In this document: in pieces, positions 19,261 through 33,666 of the stretch
Position numbering within the stretch: position 1 is the first letter of the stretch
Layout: every line of letters starts with the position of its first letter
Assembly: GCA_947483555.1 (NCBI GenBank)
Contig: CANKMW010000082.1
Location: 1 to 45,054, forward strand
From: Myxococcales bacterium
GTDB taxonomy: Bacteria; Myxococcota_A; Polyangia; Haliangiales; Haliangiaceae
Direction of reading: 5' to 3'
DNA: 45,054 nt
Program-made: the position numbers and the translations under genes
Notes under the pieces: generated by a model
The model's input: only the letters and a program-made list of their open reading frames with translations
Database searches by the model: none
What the model was told of the DNA's origin: nothing

Positions 19261-19300
19261 GCTGAACGCGATCCGCGTTCACTCGTGGTACGAAGCCGCC

Positions 19301-19729
19301 ATGCGCGCCGTGGGCCTCGATGTCGGCATGAAGACCATCGGCGTCGCGGTGTCGGACGAGCTCGGGATCGCGGCCCATCCGGAGGTGGTGGTGGCCCGGC
19401 GTGGGACCGCGATCGACGTCGTCGCGGTCGTCGCGCTGGTGCGCGCTCGCGAGGCGGCGGCGGTCGTGGTCGGCTTGCCGTACGAGCTCAGCGGGGCGAT
19501 CGGTCCCCGTGCGAAGCGGGTCCGCGTCTTCACGGATGCGCTGCGCGCCGCGCTGCCCCCGGGCGTGGAATTGCACGAGCAGGACGAGCGTTTCACCACC
19601 GCGCTGGCGGAACGCGTCCTCCTGGAAGGCGATGTCTCGCGCGCGCGCCGCAAAGAAGTGATCGACAAGCAGGCCGCTGCCGTGATCTTGCAGGGCTGGC
19701 TCGACGCGCGGCGGCCGCGGTTGACGTAG
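19301..19729 (+). CDS. ruvX: RuvX/YqgF family Holliday-junction-resolvase-like protein
   Basis: A 142-residue RNase H-fold protein of the YqgF family, linked to processing of the 5' end of pre-16S rRNA and, in some bacteria, to Holliday junction resolution. The first catalytic Asp lies in VGLDVGMKTIGVAVSDELG, the second acidic site in VVVGLPYELSG (glutamate region), and the terminal Asp in VIDKQAAAVILQGWLD. Length equals the usual 140. The start is ATG 19301; the frame stays open upstream to 19028, but that extension has no similarity to RuvX. mltG follows after 45 bp. The ruvX-mltG order is seen in many bacteria, where alaS is often also near. Confidence 0.9.
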   Translation: MRAVGLDVGMKTIGVAVSDELGIAAHPEVVVARRGTAIDVVAVVALVRAREAAAVVVGLPYELSGAIGPRAKRVRVFTDALRAALPPGVELHEQDERFTTALAERVLLEGDVSRARRKEVIDKQAAAVILQGWLDARRPRLT

Positions 19730-19774
19730 GCTTCATTCGAGGACGTTGCCGTCCCCTCTGCTCGCGAGTCCCTG

Positions 19775-20893
<1,119 letters not shown>

Positions 20894-20951
20894 CGCGCGA
20901 CAGCGATCGGACCGCGCCCGCGCGCGACCTGCCCCATGGTACCTTCGGGAC

Positions 20952-22993
<2,042 letters not shown>

Positions 22994-22994
<1 letters not shown>

Positions 22995-23209
22995 TGGACC
23001 CGCGGGGGAAAGCACCGATTCCGATCGAGCTCAACCCGACCTTGGCCGAGCTCCTGGTCCGGCTGTGTGTCGAGCTTGGCACCGAGGATCACCTCGGCGT
23101 GTTGTCGCGCGCGCTCGGACTCCTCGATCTGGCCCAGCAGACCCGGCGCACCGGCGGCCGCCTGTGCTTCGTCAACGATCGCGGCGAGGCCGCGGACGTG
23201 GTGTTCTAG
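22994..23209 (+). CDS. 71-residue ribbon-helix-helix-like protein between prkA and yeaH
   Basis: A small protein whose ATG shares one base with the prkA stop (TGATG), so it is translationally coupled. The GTG of yeaH follows two bases after its own stop. After a basic start the residues LAELLVRLCVELGTEDHLGV and LSRALGLLDLAQQTRRTGGR are followed by LCFVNDRGEAADVVF. This helix-helix layout with ALGLL, a Gly-rich turn and a final beta strand is the pattern of short ribbon-helix-helix-type proteins seen beside NTPases. DNA binding is not shown and the first strand is not obvious; it could be a protein-protein adaptor for PrkA or YeaH. It is too short and too deep inside another frame to be found by simple gene callers. 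Confidence 0.75.
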
Positions 23210-23211
23210 CC

Positions 23212-24318
<1,107 letters not shown>

Positions 24319-24320
24319 CC

Positions 24321-25832
<1,512 letters not shown>

Positions 25833-25841
25833 GCCGAGGCA

Positions 25842-26723
25842 ATGATGCGCATCATCGGCTGGGCCAAGACCGACACGGGCAGGAAGCGCGACCACAACGA
25901 GGACGGCTACCTCGTCGACGAAGGGCTGGGTCTGTTCGCGGTCGCCGACGGCATGGGCGGACACCAGGGCGGCGAGCACGCCAGTCGGCTGGCGTTGCAG
26001 GTGGTCTACCAGCGGGTGGCGGCGGCCAGCGTCGATCTGCCGCGCGCCGCTCGCGAGATCGAGGCGGCGCGCCGCGAGGAGCTGCTGCGGCGGCTCGAGG
26101 AGACCGTCGAGGAGCCGGCCGAGAAGACCGACACCGGGTGGGGGACCAACACGCCGACCAGCCCGCTCATCGACGCCCCGCCGGCGCCGGCGGTGTCGGT
26201 GATCCGCGCCGCCGCGCGCGAAGCCAGCTTCGCGATCTTCGACGCCGCGCTGGCGTCGCCGCACCTGCGCGGCATGGGCACGACGCTCACCGCGATGCTC
26301 TACGACGACGGCCGCATGCACGTCGTCCACGCCGGCGACTCGCGCTGCTATCTGTTCCGCGACAACACGATCCGCCAGGTCACCGACGACCACTCGTGGA
26401 CCGCCGAGCAGGTGCGGTCGGGCAACCTGACCGAGGCCGAGGCCAAGACGTCGCGCTACCGCCACGTCATCACCCGCTCGGTCGGCTTCGAGCGCGACGT
26501 CGAGGCCGACACCCGCACCGTCGCCTGCGAGGCCGGCGATTGCTTCGTGCTGTGCTCCGACGGCCTGTCGAACTACGTCGAGAACTCCGAGCTCGAGCAC
26601 ATCCTGGCCACGACCTGGTTCCGCCGCGCGCCCCAGCACCTGGTCGATCTCGCCAACCAGCGCGGCGGCGACGACAACGTCACCGTCGTCGCCGTGATGA
26701 TCGCCAACGAGAAGCTCGAATAG
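25842..26723 (+). CDS. PP2C-type serine/threonine phosphatase
   Basis: A 293-residue metal-dependent phosphatase. All the motifs are present: RDHNEDGYLV, VADGMGGHQGGEHAS (metal-binding Asp), MGTTLTAMLY, VHAGDSRCYLFRD, ITRSVGFE, LCSDGLSNYV and the last Asp in GGDDNVTVVAV. An insert of about 45 residues (Glu/Arg then Thr/Pro, around residues 70-115) is longer than in minimal PP2Cs such as Stp. It follows spoVR by 9 bp on the same strand and is probably the last gene of the PrkA operon, suggesting a kinase/phosphatase pair, which is inference. It is cytoplasmic, with no membrane segment. The ATG ATG doublet at 25842/25845 leaves the start uncertain by one codon. Confidence 0.92.
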   Translation: MMRIIGWAKTDTGRKRDHNEDGYLVDEGLGLFAVADGMGGHQGGEHASRLALQVVYQRVAAASVDLPRAAREIEAARREELLRRLEETVEEPAEKTDTGWGTNTPTSPLIDAPPAPAVSVIRAAAREASFAIFDAALASPHLRGMGTTLTAMLYDDGRMHVVHAGDSRCYLFRDNTIRQVTDDHSWTAEQVRSGNLTEAEAKTSRYRHVITRSVGFERDVEADTRTVACEAGDCFVLCSDGLSNYVENSELEHILATTWFRRAPQHLVDLANQRGGDDNVTVVAVMIANEKLE

Positions 26724-26738
26724 GGGACAGGTTCCTGG
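26723..26738. repeat. REP-like short palindrome, copy 2
   Basis: GGGGACAGGTTCCTGG, identical to 4985-5000 in 15 of 16 positions and immediately after the PP2C stop codon. It may be a small dispersed repeat or a degenerate terminator-like hairpin. Confidence 0.4.
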
Positions 26739-26949
26739 GTCGGAACTCATCCGATCTGTTCATGAATACGGCACGACCGCGGCGCCACTCGGACGGCGCC
26801 CCTGGTTCGCCGTTTCCGACGTATCGGCGCCACCCCACCGCGCGCCCGATCCAGTCGCCGATCGGTTGTGGTCGCGCGACGTGTAGTGCGACGTTCGCCG
26901 CGCCATTGCCTCCGCGCACGAGTCTTCCTCCGCTCCAGGAGCTTCTCTG

Positions 26950-28923
26950 ATGTCGAACCCTCGTTGCGCGGCCTCGTGGCTGCGCCTGCTCGCGCTCACC
27001 TTCGCGTTCATCGGCCTGGCCGCCATCGGCAGCCCGGCGTTCGCCCAGGACGACGACGAAGCCCCGGCCGCGCCGCCGCCGCCGCTCGCCGACGACGATC
27101 CGCCGCCGCCGCCGCCCGCCGGCGACGACAAGCCCGACGACCAGGCCGACCACGGGCAGCCGGCGGCGGGTGACCCACCCGGCGAGCCGCCAACCGCCCC
27201 ACCCGGGGACGCCGACGGCGACGGCACTCCGGACGACAAGGAGCAGGCGCCGGCGCCGACCGCCGGGGACGCCGACGGCGACGGCACGCCCGACGCCCAG
27301 GATACGGGTGGCGGCGACGCCGCCGATGGCATCATCGGTGACGACACCGACGTCGACGGCGACGGCACCCCCGACGCTGCCGACAACGACGACGACAACG
27401 ACGGCGTGTCCGACGCCGCCGAGGACGACGCCCAGGACGTCGCCGAGCAGATCGACGACGACGGTGAGGTCTACATCGCGGCCGACGCCGACGGCGATGG
27501 CAAGGTGACCGCCGAGGAGCTCGCCGAGGAGCAGGAGTACGACGGCGCCTACGCCGACATTCCCGATGAGGTCACCGATGGCGAGCTCGACAAGCGCTCC
27601 GAGCTCGCCGAGTTGCTGCCGTCGCTCACCCTCGAGCAGTTCCGCAAGCTGGTGCGGCTGGCCAAGCGCAAGGTGCTGGCCCGCATGGAGGTCAAGATCC
27701 AGAAGAAGGCCGACGCCCGCATGCAGAAGATCTCGAACCTGATCTTCCTGTTCTCGCTGGCCGGCGTCCTGCTCCTGGCCATGCCGCTGTTCCTCAACAA
27801 GAAGTACCCGGGCCAGCTGGGAAGCCTGTTCAAGTATGCGGCGCTGGCGGCGGCGACCTTCATCGTCACGGTCAACCTGTTCGGCGTGATCATGATCGGG
27901 ATGCGCACCACCCAGAGCGCGCTGTCGAAGCAGACCAATCCCCAGCTCAAGATCGCCGCCGGGTTCTTCGACGCGCTCGACGACAACGCGCCGCGCTACC
28001 TGATCACCGGCAAGGAGCTGTTCGCGCCGACGCTCGAACAGCTCGACGGCAAGAGCGACGCCCAGCCGGCAGCGGTGTTGATCGAGAACGGCCAGAAGGT
28101 CGTCAAGCAGGCCTCGGTGTTCAAGGGCATCGCCGGCCTGTTCAAGAAGGTGAACTTCATCTTCGGGGTGTTGCCCATCGTGCTGCTGGGCGTGACGCTC
28201 CTGCTCTTCATCCTGGCCCTCAAGCCGACGCTGATCGAGATCGTCAAGCTGCCAGCGACCGCCGCGGCCGGTGCCGCCGGCGCCGGCAAGGACGTGGTCA
28301 AGCGCGCCATGCGGCGGGTCGGCGGCGAGATGGTGGCCACGGTGTGTACGCTCGGCGTGCTGGTCCTGCTCACGTTGCTGTCGGGGTTCGTCATGGGCCA
28401 GGTGGTGAAGCCGGCGCTCGACTCCCTCATCACGTGCTTCGCGCGCGCCATCGACTACCTGCAGTTCGTGGAGGGCGCGTCGACCGGCCAGGTCTGGCTG
28501 ATGCTGGTCGGCGTCATCCTGTTCCTGGTCCTCAACCTGGCGGTCGTGATCCTGTCGATGTCGTTCTTCCTCGGCAAGTCGCAGAAGATCTTCCAGCAGC
28601 GCTTCAACGACGGCGTGCCACTGTCGGCGCACCGCACCTGGTGGACGTGGGCGATTCCGTCGGTGATGATCGCCCAGCTCCTGCCCCTGGTGTACGTGTT
28701 CATCGGCACCGCCGGCGTGCAGATGATCGAGCGCAAGGTCATGGCCGCGGGCAGCGACGCCGAGAAGATCAACTGGACCATGCTGATGCTGACCACCCCG
28801 TTGCTGCTGGTGGTCGGCTTCGTGGTGTTCTTCTGGGCCGCCCGCGGGCTCAAGGCGATCGCATTCATGGCCCGATACAAGGTCAAGCAGAAGCCGGCCG
28901 CCGTCCTGACCCCGAATGCTTGA
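26950..28923 (+). CDS. TSP3/EF-hand acidic multi-pass membrane protein
   Basis: A 657-residue protein. A signal peptide (residues 1 to about 32) ends SPAFA. Residues about 33-95 are Pro/Asp-rich. Residues about 77-180 contain four or five TSP3/dockerin-type calcium loops (DADGDGTPDDKE, DADGDGTPDAQD, DVDGDGTPDAAD) and an EF-hand-like DADGDGKVTAEELAEEQ. After a basic coiled segment come seven hydrophobic stretches from about residue 255 to 640 (FSLAGVLLLAMPLFL, FIFGVLPIVLLGVTLLLFIL, VWLMLVGVILFLVLNLAVVI and others), so the calcium loops should lie in the periplasm. No known transporter motif is seen. It overlaps the following metallophosphatase by 8 bp, so the two are coupled. Start ATG 26950 with AGGAG upstream. 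Confidence 0.75.
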   Translation: MSNPRCAASWLRLLALTFAFIGLAAIGSPAFAQDDDEAPAAPPPPLADDDPPPPPPAGDDKPDDQADHGQPAAGDPPGEPPTAPPGDADGDGTPDDKEQAPAPTAGDADGDGTPDAQDTGGGDAADGIIGDDTDVDGDGTPDAADNDDDNDGVSDAAEDDAQDVAEQIDDDGEVYIAADADGDGKVTAEELAEEQEYDGAYADIPDEVTDGELDKRSELAELLPSLTLEQFRKLVRLAKRKVLARMEVKIQKKADARMQKISNLIFLFSLAGVLLLAMPLFLNKKYPGQLGSLFKYAALAAATFIVTVNLFGVIMIGMRTTQSALSKQTNPQLKIAAGFFDALDDNAPRYLITGKELFAPTLEQLDGKSDAQPAAVLIENGQKVVKQASVFKGIAGLFKKVNFIFGVLPIVLLGVTLLLFILALKPTLIEIVKLPATAAAGAAGAGKDVVKRAMRRVGGEMVATVCTLGVLVLLTLLSGFVMGQVVKPALDSLITCFARAIDYLQFVEGASTGQVWLMLVGVILFLVLNLAVVILSMSFFLGKSQKIFQQRFNDGVPLSAHRTWWTWAIPSVMIAQLLPLVYVFIGTAGVQMIERKVMAAGSDAEKINWTMLMLTTPLLLVVGFVVFFWAARGLKAIAFMARYKVKQKPAAVLTPNA

Positions 28924-29929
28924 CGTCGAGATCCGTGCGCTGGCCGTCGCCCTCGCCGCCATGGCGGCGGCATCGGTCGCGGCGTGCGACCGCAAGCGGC
29001 CGCCGGCGGACGTCGGTCCCTCCGCCGCGCCATCGCCATCGCCATCGTCCGACGCCCTGCCCGCGCTGGCCGCGGTGGCCTCGAGCGACGGCTGCCGCCT
29101 GCCGCGCGCGACCTGGCGCTTTCCGGCGGTCGCCCGCGTGGTCGCCGTCGGTGACATCCACGGCGACCGGGCCGCGATGCTGCGGGTGCTTCGGCTCGCC
29201 GGCGTGGTCGACGACGCCATGCGCTGGACCGGCGGCACCACGTGGGTGGTGCAGACCGGCGATCTGCTCGATCGCGGCGACGACGAGCAGCAGATCCTCG
29301 ACGATCTGGAGCGGCTCGAGGGCGAGGCGGCGGCGGCGGGCGGGCGCCTGGTCTGGCTCAACGGCAACCACGAGCTGATGAACACCGCCGGCGATCTGCG
29401 CTACGTGACGCCGGGCGGCCTGGTCGATTTCGAGGACGTGGCGGGGCTCGACCGCGCGCGCTTCGCGTCGGCACCGGCCGAGACCCGGGCCCGGCTGGCC
29501 GCCTTCGCGCCCGGCGCGCCCTATGCCGGCGTGCTCGCCGGCCAGAACATCGTGGCCGTGGTCGGCGAGACCGCGTTCGTGCACGGCGGCATCCTGCCCG
29601 GCGTCGCGGCCGGGCTCGACGACGCCAACCACGCCGCCCGCTGCTGGCTCGCCGGCCAGGGGCCGTCGCCCGCGGTCCTCGAGGACGTCCGCGGTCCGCT
29701 GTGGGACCGCAGCCTGGCGACCGACGACGTCGACTGCGCCGTCCTGGACCGCGCGCTGCGTGAGCTCGGGGTCGCGCGCCTGGTCGTGGGGCACACGCCG
29801 CAGCCCGCGGGGATCAGCAACGCCTGCGACGGCAAGGTGTGGCGCATCGACGTCGGACTGGCCCGTTATTACGGCGGGCCCACGCAGGCGCTCGAGCTCA
29901 CCGCCACCGGCGCCAAGGTCCTGCGCTGA
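28916..29929 (+). CDS. Calcineurin-like metallophosphatase lipoprotein (Shewanella-type)
   Basis: A 337-residue phosphatase. The N-terminus has a lipoprotein signal with Cys at residue 24 (AAASVAAC), so the enzyme is probably anchored outside the inner membrane. The metal motifs are complete: AVGDIHGD, QTGDLLDRGDDE, WLNGNHELMN, FVHGGI and VGHTPQPAG. This set matches the Shewanella-like (Shelphs/SLP) protein phosphatases, which differ from purple acid phosphatases. Its ATG at 28916 lies eight bases before the stop of the calcium-loop membrane protein, so translation is coupled. The target, protein or small molecule, is unknown. A substrate in the periplasm is the natural reading, if the lipobox is used. 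Confidence 0.87.
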   Translation: MLDVEIRALAVALAAMAAASVAACDRKRPPADVGPSAAPSPSPSSDALPALAAVASSDGCRLPRATWRFPAVARVVAVGDIHGDRAAMLRVLRLAGVVDDAMRWTGGTTWVVQTGDLLDRGDDEQQILDDLERLEGEAAAAGGRLVWLNGNHELMNTAGDLRYVTPGGLVDFEDVAGLDRARFASAPAETRARLAAFAPGAPYAGVLAGQNIVAVVGETAFVHGGILPGVAAGLDDANHAARCWLAGQGPSPAVLEDVRGPLWDRSLATDDVDCAVLDRALRELGVARLVVGHTPQPAGISNACDGKVWRIDVGLARYYGGPTQALELTATGAKVLR

Positions 29930-29957
29930 CTCGCAGCCGTGACGTCGGCGGTCAGCG
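29924..29957. terminator. Convergent-gene hairpin
   Basis: CGCTGAC at 29924-29930 pairs with GTCAGCG at 29951-29957, around an inner GCCG/CGGC pair. It spans the two convergent stop codons (29929 and 29952) and could end transcription from either side, though no T-run follows. Confidence 0.35.
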
Positions 29958-32327
29958 GGCGTGGAAGCGCAGCTCGATCGTGGTCGGGTCGAGGGTGTCC
30001 TGGCCACTGGCGACGACCTGTTCGGGGACGACGCCCTTGCCGATCAGGTAGCCGCGGATGGCGTCGGCCTGCGCCGCGCCGCCCTCACCGGCGACCATGA
30101 TGGTCGCGATCACGTCGGGGTTGCCCTTCAGCAGCGTGGACAGCAGGTCGAGCGTGCGACTCGATGCCCCGGCGAACCTGGTGGTCGCGCCCTCGAACGC
30201 GATCTTGTCGGTCCTGCCCGCGAGCTTGACGAACACCGGCGGCACCGCGCTGGTCGCCGGCGGCGAAGCTGGTGGCGTCGGGGCCGGCGTCACGGCGACC
30301 GGGCGCGGGGTCGCCGCCGGCGTCGTCGGCGGCGGCGGCGCGGGTGCCGGCGCGGGCGTGGGTGCCGGTGCGGGATGCGGTGGTGACGGGAGGTCCGCCG
30401 CCGGTCGCTCGGGCTCGGGCCGCGGCACGACCTCGCTGCCAGCGGGGCAGGCCTCGGCCGCCGCCGCTTCGGCGCGCTCCTGCACGATGAATCCGACCTG
30501 CTCGCCGCCGGCACTGGTCACGATCTCGAACCGATCCCCCGGCACGCCACGCGACTCGAGCTGGGCACGGATCCAGCCGGCCTGCTTGTCGGCATCCGCC
30601 TTCTTCCTCGACGACACCGCGATCAGCCACCGGGTGACCAGCGGTTGCTGCAGCATCGTGAGCGCGACCTGATCGACGATGATCCTGCCGCCCTTGTTGA
30701 GGCCTCGCTTGTCGAACGTCGGCGGGCTGCGCAGCGTCAGGCGATCGCCTTCGAGCTGCGCGATCAGCGCGCCACCCTCATCGGCGCAGCCGTCGAAGTC
30801 GTCGACTCCGTTGATCACCTCGGCTTGGTCGGGGCACGTGTCGGCGGCGTCAGCGAAGCCGTCGGTGTCGTTGTCGCGCTCGGGGCAGCCGTCGGTGTCG
30901 GCGAAGCCATCCTTGTCCTCGGCGCACACCGGGCACTGATCGTCCTCGTCGGGAACGTCGTCCTTGTCCTGATCGAAGTCGGGGCAACCGTTCCAGTCCT
31001 CGAAGCCGTCCTTGTCCTCGGCGTCGCTCGGACACTCGTCGATGTTGTCCATCACACCGTCGACGTCGGTATCGCGCTTGTCCCATGGGCAGCCGTCGGT
31101 CGGGAACGGATCGCGCTTGTCCTCGGCGTCGTTCTGGCAGGTGTCGTCGAGATCGAGGATGCCGTCACCATCGTTGTCGGCCTCGGGGCAGCCGTCGTCG
31201 TCCTCGAAGCCGTCGAAGTCCTCGGCCTGGGTCGAGCACTTGTCGTTGGCGTCGTCGCGGCGGTCGCCGTCGTTGTCGTCGTCGGGGCAGCCGTCGCCGT
31301 CCTCCCAGCGATCCTTGTCCTCGGCGACCTGCGGGCAACCGTCGCGGTTGTTGGCGATGCCGTCGCCGTCGCTGTCGCGGGTGTCGGGCGCCCAGCCGAT
31401 CGACGCGAACACGCGCAGATCGGGCGAGCCGATGCCGCGCACCACACCGGTGCTGCCACCGATCACCACCGCCACCGCCTTGGTGGCCAGCACCCGCGCG
31501 CCGCCGCCCAGCTCGAGCGGACTGGCGTCGAGGTCGAGACCTTCGAGGCCGGTGCGGCCGAAGCCTTCGACCACCAGCGAGAAACGCTCGGTCGGTCGAT
31601 AGGCACCGGCCACGCCCCAGGTCAGCTGCTGGCCGACGGTCGAGGCGTAGATGGTGCGGGGCTTGCGGAACGCCAGACCGACGTTGCCGCCGGCGGACAT
31701 CTTGCCGTCGGCGCTCGACCACTGGGCGATGAAGCGGCCGCGCAGCGAGGGTAGGTTGTCACCGAGGAACTGGCTGTCGCCGGAGCCGAAGCTGGTCGGC
31801 AGCGTCAGGCCGGCGGCGCCGGCGAGCTCGATGGCGTCGCGGCGCCAGAGCTTGGTCTTGATCTCGGCGCGCAGATCACCGGTGCCGGTCACCTTGGTGC
31901 TGGCGCCGGTGCGCATCGCCGTGGTCGGGTCGATCGCTTCGCCGGCCATCTGGAAGACGATCGGCAAGCTGAGGCCGAGCTGGAACTTGTCGTTGAGGCC
32001 GTAGCCCGCCGACAGATCGCCGACCATCATCGACTCGACCACCTTGACCCGCTCGTCGATGATCACGTCGTCGTCGTCGTCGACGTTGTAGACGGTGAAC
32101 GGATTGGTCAGGTACGTGACCAGGAGGTCGAAGCTGAGCTGCCGCTTCGCCGCGACGTTGGCGTCGGCGACCGTGAAGAAGGTCTTGGGGCCGATCGCGT
32201 ACTCGAACAGGTTGACGTCGATCGCCTGGTCGAACGGCACCGGGGACTGGGCGTGGCTGAGCGTCGGCGCGAACACCCCTGCGCCCAGACCCATCCCTAT
32301 GAGAGCAGCGATCCCCCGATGGCTCAT
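29952..32327 (-). CDS. TSP3-repeat OmpA-like outer membrane protein
   Basis: A 791-residue outer membrane protein. I start at ATG 32327, which gives a signal peptide ending LSHAQS. Residues about 25-310 are a beta-barrel or beta-rich domain (LFEYAIGPKTFFTVADANVA, LSAGYGLNDKFQLGLSLP). Residues about 313-516 carry roughly ten TSP3 calcium loops, with Cys in each (DSDGDGIANNRDGCPQVAED type). Two OmpA-like peptidoglycan-binding segments follow (about 520-625 and 700-790), separated by a Pro/Ala linker. The last one is degenerate. Such proteins are very common in Myxococcota; some links to motility or outer membrane exchange are known, but not for this one. It is the last gene of the exbBD-tonB transcription unit, 100 bp after tonB, which is unusual company and may reflect a Tol-Pal-like linkage. 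Confidence 0.82.
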   Translation of the reverse strand: MSHRGIAALIGMGLGAGVFAPTLSHAQSPVPFDQAIDVNLFEYAIGPKTFFTVADANVAAKRQLSFDLLVTYLTNPFTVYNVDDDDDVIIDERVKVVESMMVGDLSAGYGLNDKFQLGLSLPIVFQMAGEAIDPTTAMRTGASTKVTGTGDLRAEIKTKLWRRDAIELAGAAGLTLPTSFGSGDSQFLGDNLPSLRGRFIAQWSSADGKMSAGGNVGLAFRKPRTIYASTVGQQLTWGVAGAYRPTERFSLVVEGFGRTGLEGLDLDASPLELGGGARVLATKAVAVVIGGSTGVVRGIGSPDLRVFASIGWAPDTRDSDGDGIANNRDGCPQVAEDKDRWEDGDGCPDDDNDGDRRDDANDKCSTQAEDFDGFEDDDGCPEADNDGDGILDLDDTCQNDAEDKRDPFPTDGCPWDKRDTDVDGVMDNIDECPSDAEDKDGFEDWNGCPDFDQDKDDVPDEDDQCPVCAEDKDGFADTDGCPERDNDTDGFADAADTCPDQAEVINGVDDFDGCADEGGALIAQLEGDRLTLRSPPTFDKRGLNKGGRIIVDQVALTMLQQPLVTRWLIAVSSRKKADADKQAGWIRAQLESRGVPGDRFEIVTSAGGEQVGFIVQERAEAAAAEACPAGSEVVPRPEPERPAADLPSPPHPAPAPTPAPAPAPPPPTTPAATPRPVAVTPAPTPPASPPATSAVPPVFVKLAGRTDKIAFEGATTRFAGASSRTLDLLSTLLKGNPDVIATIMVAGEGGAAQADAIRGYLIGKGVVPEQVVASGQDTLDPTTIELRFHAR

Positions 32328-32427
32328 CGCCGTCGATGGTACGCGTCCCGTGTCGACTCCGATAGGTCGTGGCGCGCCCACCCCGCCCTACACGGATAGC
32401 GGTGGGGTAGGCGCCGACCGGAGCGGA

Positions 32428-33219
32428 TCAGCCTTCCGAGGGCAGCGTGAAGGTGAAGGTCCAGATGACGACCGACGCCACCGGGCGGTCGTCGGTGTCG
32501 CGGGCCGGGACGAATTCGATCGCTCGCGACCGCGAGAGCGCCAGCTCGTCGAGGCCATGGCCGAGCCCGCCGAGCAGCCTGGCTTGCGCCACCTTGCCGG
32601 TGGCGTCGACCAGCAGGCGGACCCGGATCTTGCCCTCCACCCCGAGGCGCCGCGCCTCGGCGGGGTAGCTCTTGCGGGCATCGAAGTAGTCGAAGCCGGC
32701 CCGGGCCTCGGCTGGCGACTTGATGGAGGCGACCGACGTCGCGACGACCGCAGGTCCGCTGCCGGATCCGGATCCGTCACCCGTGCCGGCCCCCGTGCCG
32801 CCACCGCGCCCGACGCGACGGGTGGTCGGCCGTCCGGGCGCGGCCGCGACGCCGTACGCCGTCGGCGCGATATCCGGCAACTGGATCACCGGTCCGCCAC
32901 CGGGATCGGAGGGGGCGTCGCCTGCCGGCGGCGCGGTGTCGGCCGGCGCGGCGGTCCTTCTGGATGGAGTCTGCACCCGCGGCTCGATCGACGGCGACTC
33001 CGGCGGCGCCACGGCCGGTTCGGGCTCCACGACTGGCGGCGGTTGCGGCGGCTCCGGTGGTGTCATCGCGCGCGTATCGAGGTCGACCAGCGACAGGCGC
33101 GGCGGCGGCGGCCGGTCTTCCTTCCGCCCGACCACCGACGCCACGTCGACCACCACCGCCACCAGCAGGTGCACCGCGAGGGTGCCGGCGATCACGAGGG
33201 GCAAGCTCGACTCGGCCAT
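32428..33219 (-). CDS. TonB/AgmX-type energy transducer
   Basis: A 263-residue TonB-like protein. An N-terminal membrane anchor (LVIAGTLAVHLLVAVVVDVA) is followed by a Pro-rich periplasmic spacer (EPPQPPPVVEPEPAVAPPE) and Gly/Ser-rich stretches. The C-terminal TonB domain reads SYPAEARRLGVEGKIRVRLL, VDATGKVAQARLLGGLGHGL and ends EFVPARDTDDRP. TonB domains contact the TonB box of outer membrane transporters, drawing force from ExbB/ExbD. It lies 3 bp after exbD on the same strand, so the three proteins are a complete proton-driven motor. Its substrate receptor is not encoded nearby unless the TSP3-OmpA protein is the partner; that is inference. Confidence 0.88.
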   Translation of the reverse strand: MAESSLPLVIAGTLAVHLLVAVVVDVASVVGRKEDRPPPPRLSLVDLDTRAMTPPEPPQPPPVVEPEPAVAPPESPSIEPRVQTPSRRTAAPADTAPPAGDAPSDPGGGPVIQLPDIAPTAYGVAAAPGRPTTRRVGRGGGTGAGTGDGSGSGSGPAVVATSVASIKSPAEARAGFDYFDARKSYPAEARRLGVEGKIRVRLLVDATGKVAQARLLGGLGHGLDELALSRSRAIEFVPARDTDDRPVASVVIWTFTFTLPSEG

Positions 33220-33222
33220 GCG

Positions 33223-33666
33223 CTACCTGGGCATGACCGGGATCGGTCCGGATGGCAACGGATCGTTGGCGAGCGCGATGGAGTCGACGCCGGCGGACTT
33301 GGTCACCTCGATGGCCATGAAGATGGCGCCGTAGGCGACCTTGGTATCGCCGGCGATGATGGCCTTGGGGATCTTCTGCTGCCGGGCCAGCTTCTCGATC
33401 GCCGCCCGGGCCGAGTTGCGGTCGGGCTGCTGCTCGCCCATCACGTAGAGCGTCGCGTCGGCGTCGACCGTGACCAGGATCGTGCCCTTGAGGTCGTCAC
33501 CCACCGTCGACTTCGGCTTCTCGACTTCGACGCCGCGGGCCACGATGAGCCGGGCGGTGACCATGAAGATCACCATCAGCACCAGCGCGACGTCGACGAA
33601 CGGCGTCACGTTGATGTCGGTGATCGCGTCGCCGTCGTCGTCCTGGTACAGGCTGCCGCCGGCCAT
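33223..33666 (-). CDS. exbD: ExbD/TolR family biopolymer transport protein
   Basis: A 147-residue ExbD/TolR protein with one N-terminal membrane helix, VDVALVLMVIFMVTARLIVA, preceded by the conserved DITDINVTPFVD. The conserved helix aspartate that carries protons is that in TPFVDVALVL. The periplasmic domain contains KAIIAGDTKVAYGAIF. Its start overlaps the exbB stop by one base. Confidence 0.9.
   Translation of the reverse strand: MAGGSLYQDDDGDAITDINVTPFVDVALVLMVIFMVTARLIVARGVEVEKPKSTVGDDLKGTILVTVDADATLYVMGEQQPDRNSARAAIEKLARQQKIPKAIIAGDTKVAYGAIFMAIEVTKSAGVDSIALANDPLPSGPIPVMPR

Larger units (their letters stand above)
18559..19300. other. 742-bp structured gap without a convincing protein gene
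   Basis: This is the longest gap in the window. It differs from its neighbours: more A/T, G-run clusters on the plus strand between 18737 and 18900, two exact 17-bp direct repeats near its ends, a sigma-54 promoter match and an intrinsic terminator on the minus strand, plus nested inverted repeats. The parts are listed separately. Open frames exist on both strands but lack the high third-position GC of the flanking genes and show no domain. Confidence 0.7.

Noticed and set aside
19028..19300. N-terminal extension of ruvX from an upstream ATG
   Set aside because: RuvX proteins start at MRAVGLDVG; the extension is non-conserved and overlaps palindromic DNA.
26769..26783. GGCACGACCGCGGC upstream of the TSP3 membrane gene as a sigma-54 site
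   Set aside because: GG and GC are 10 bases apart but the TT before GC and the T before GG are missing; about 170 bp from the ATG. Too weak.
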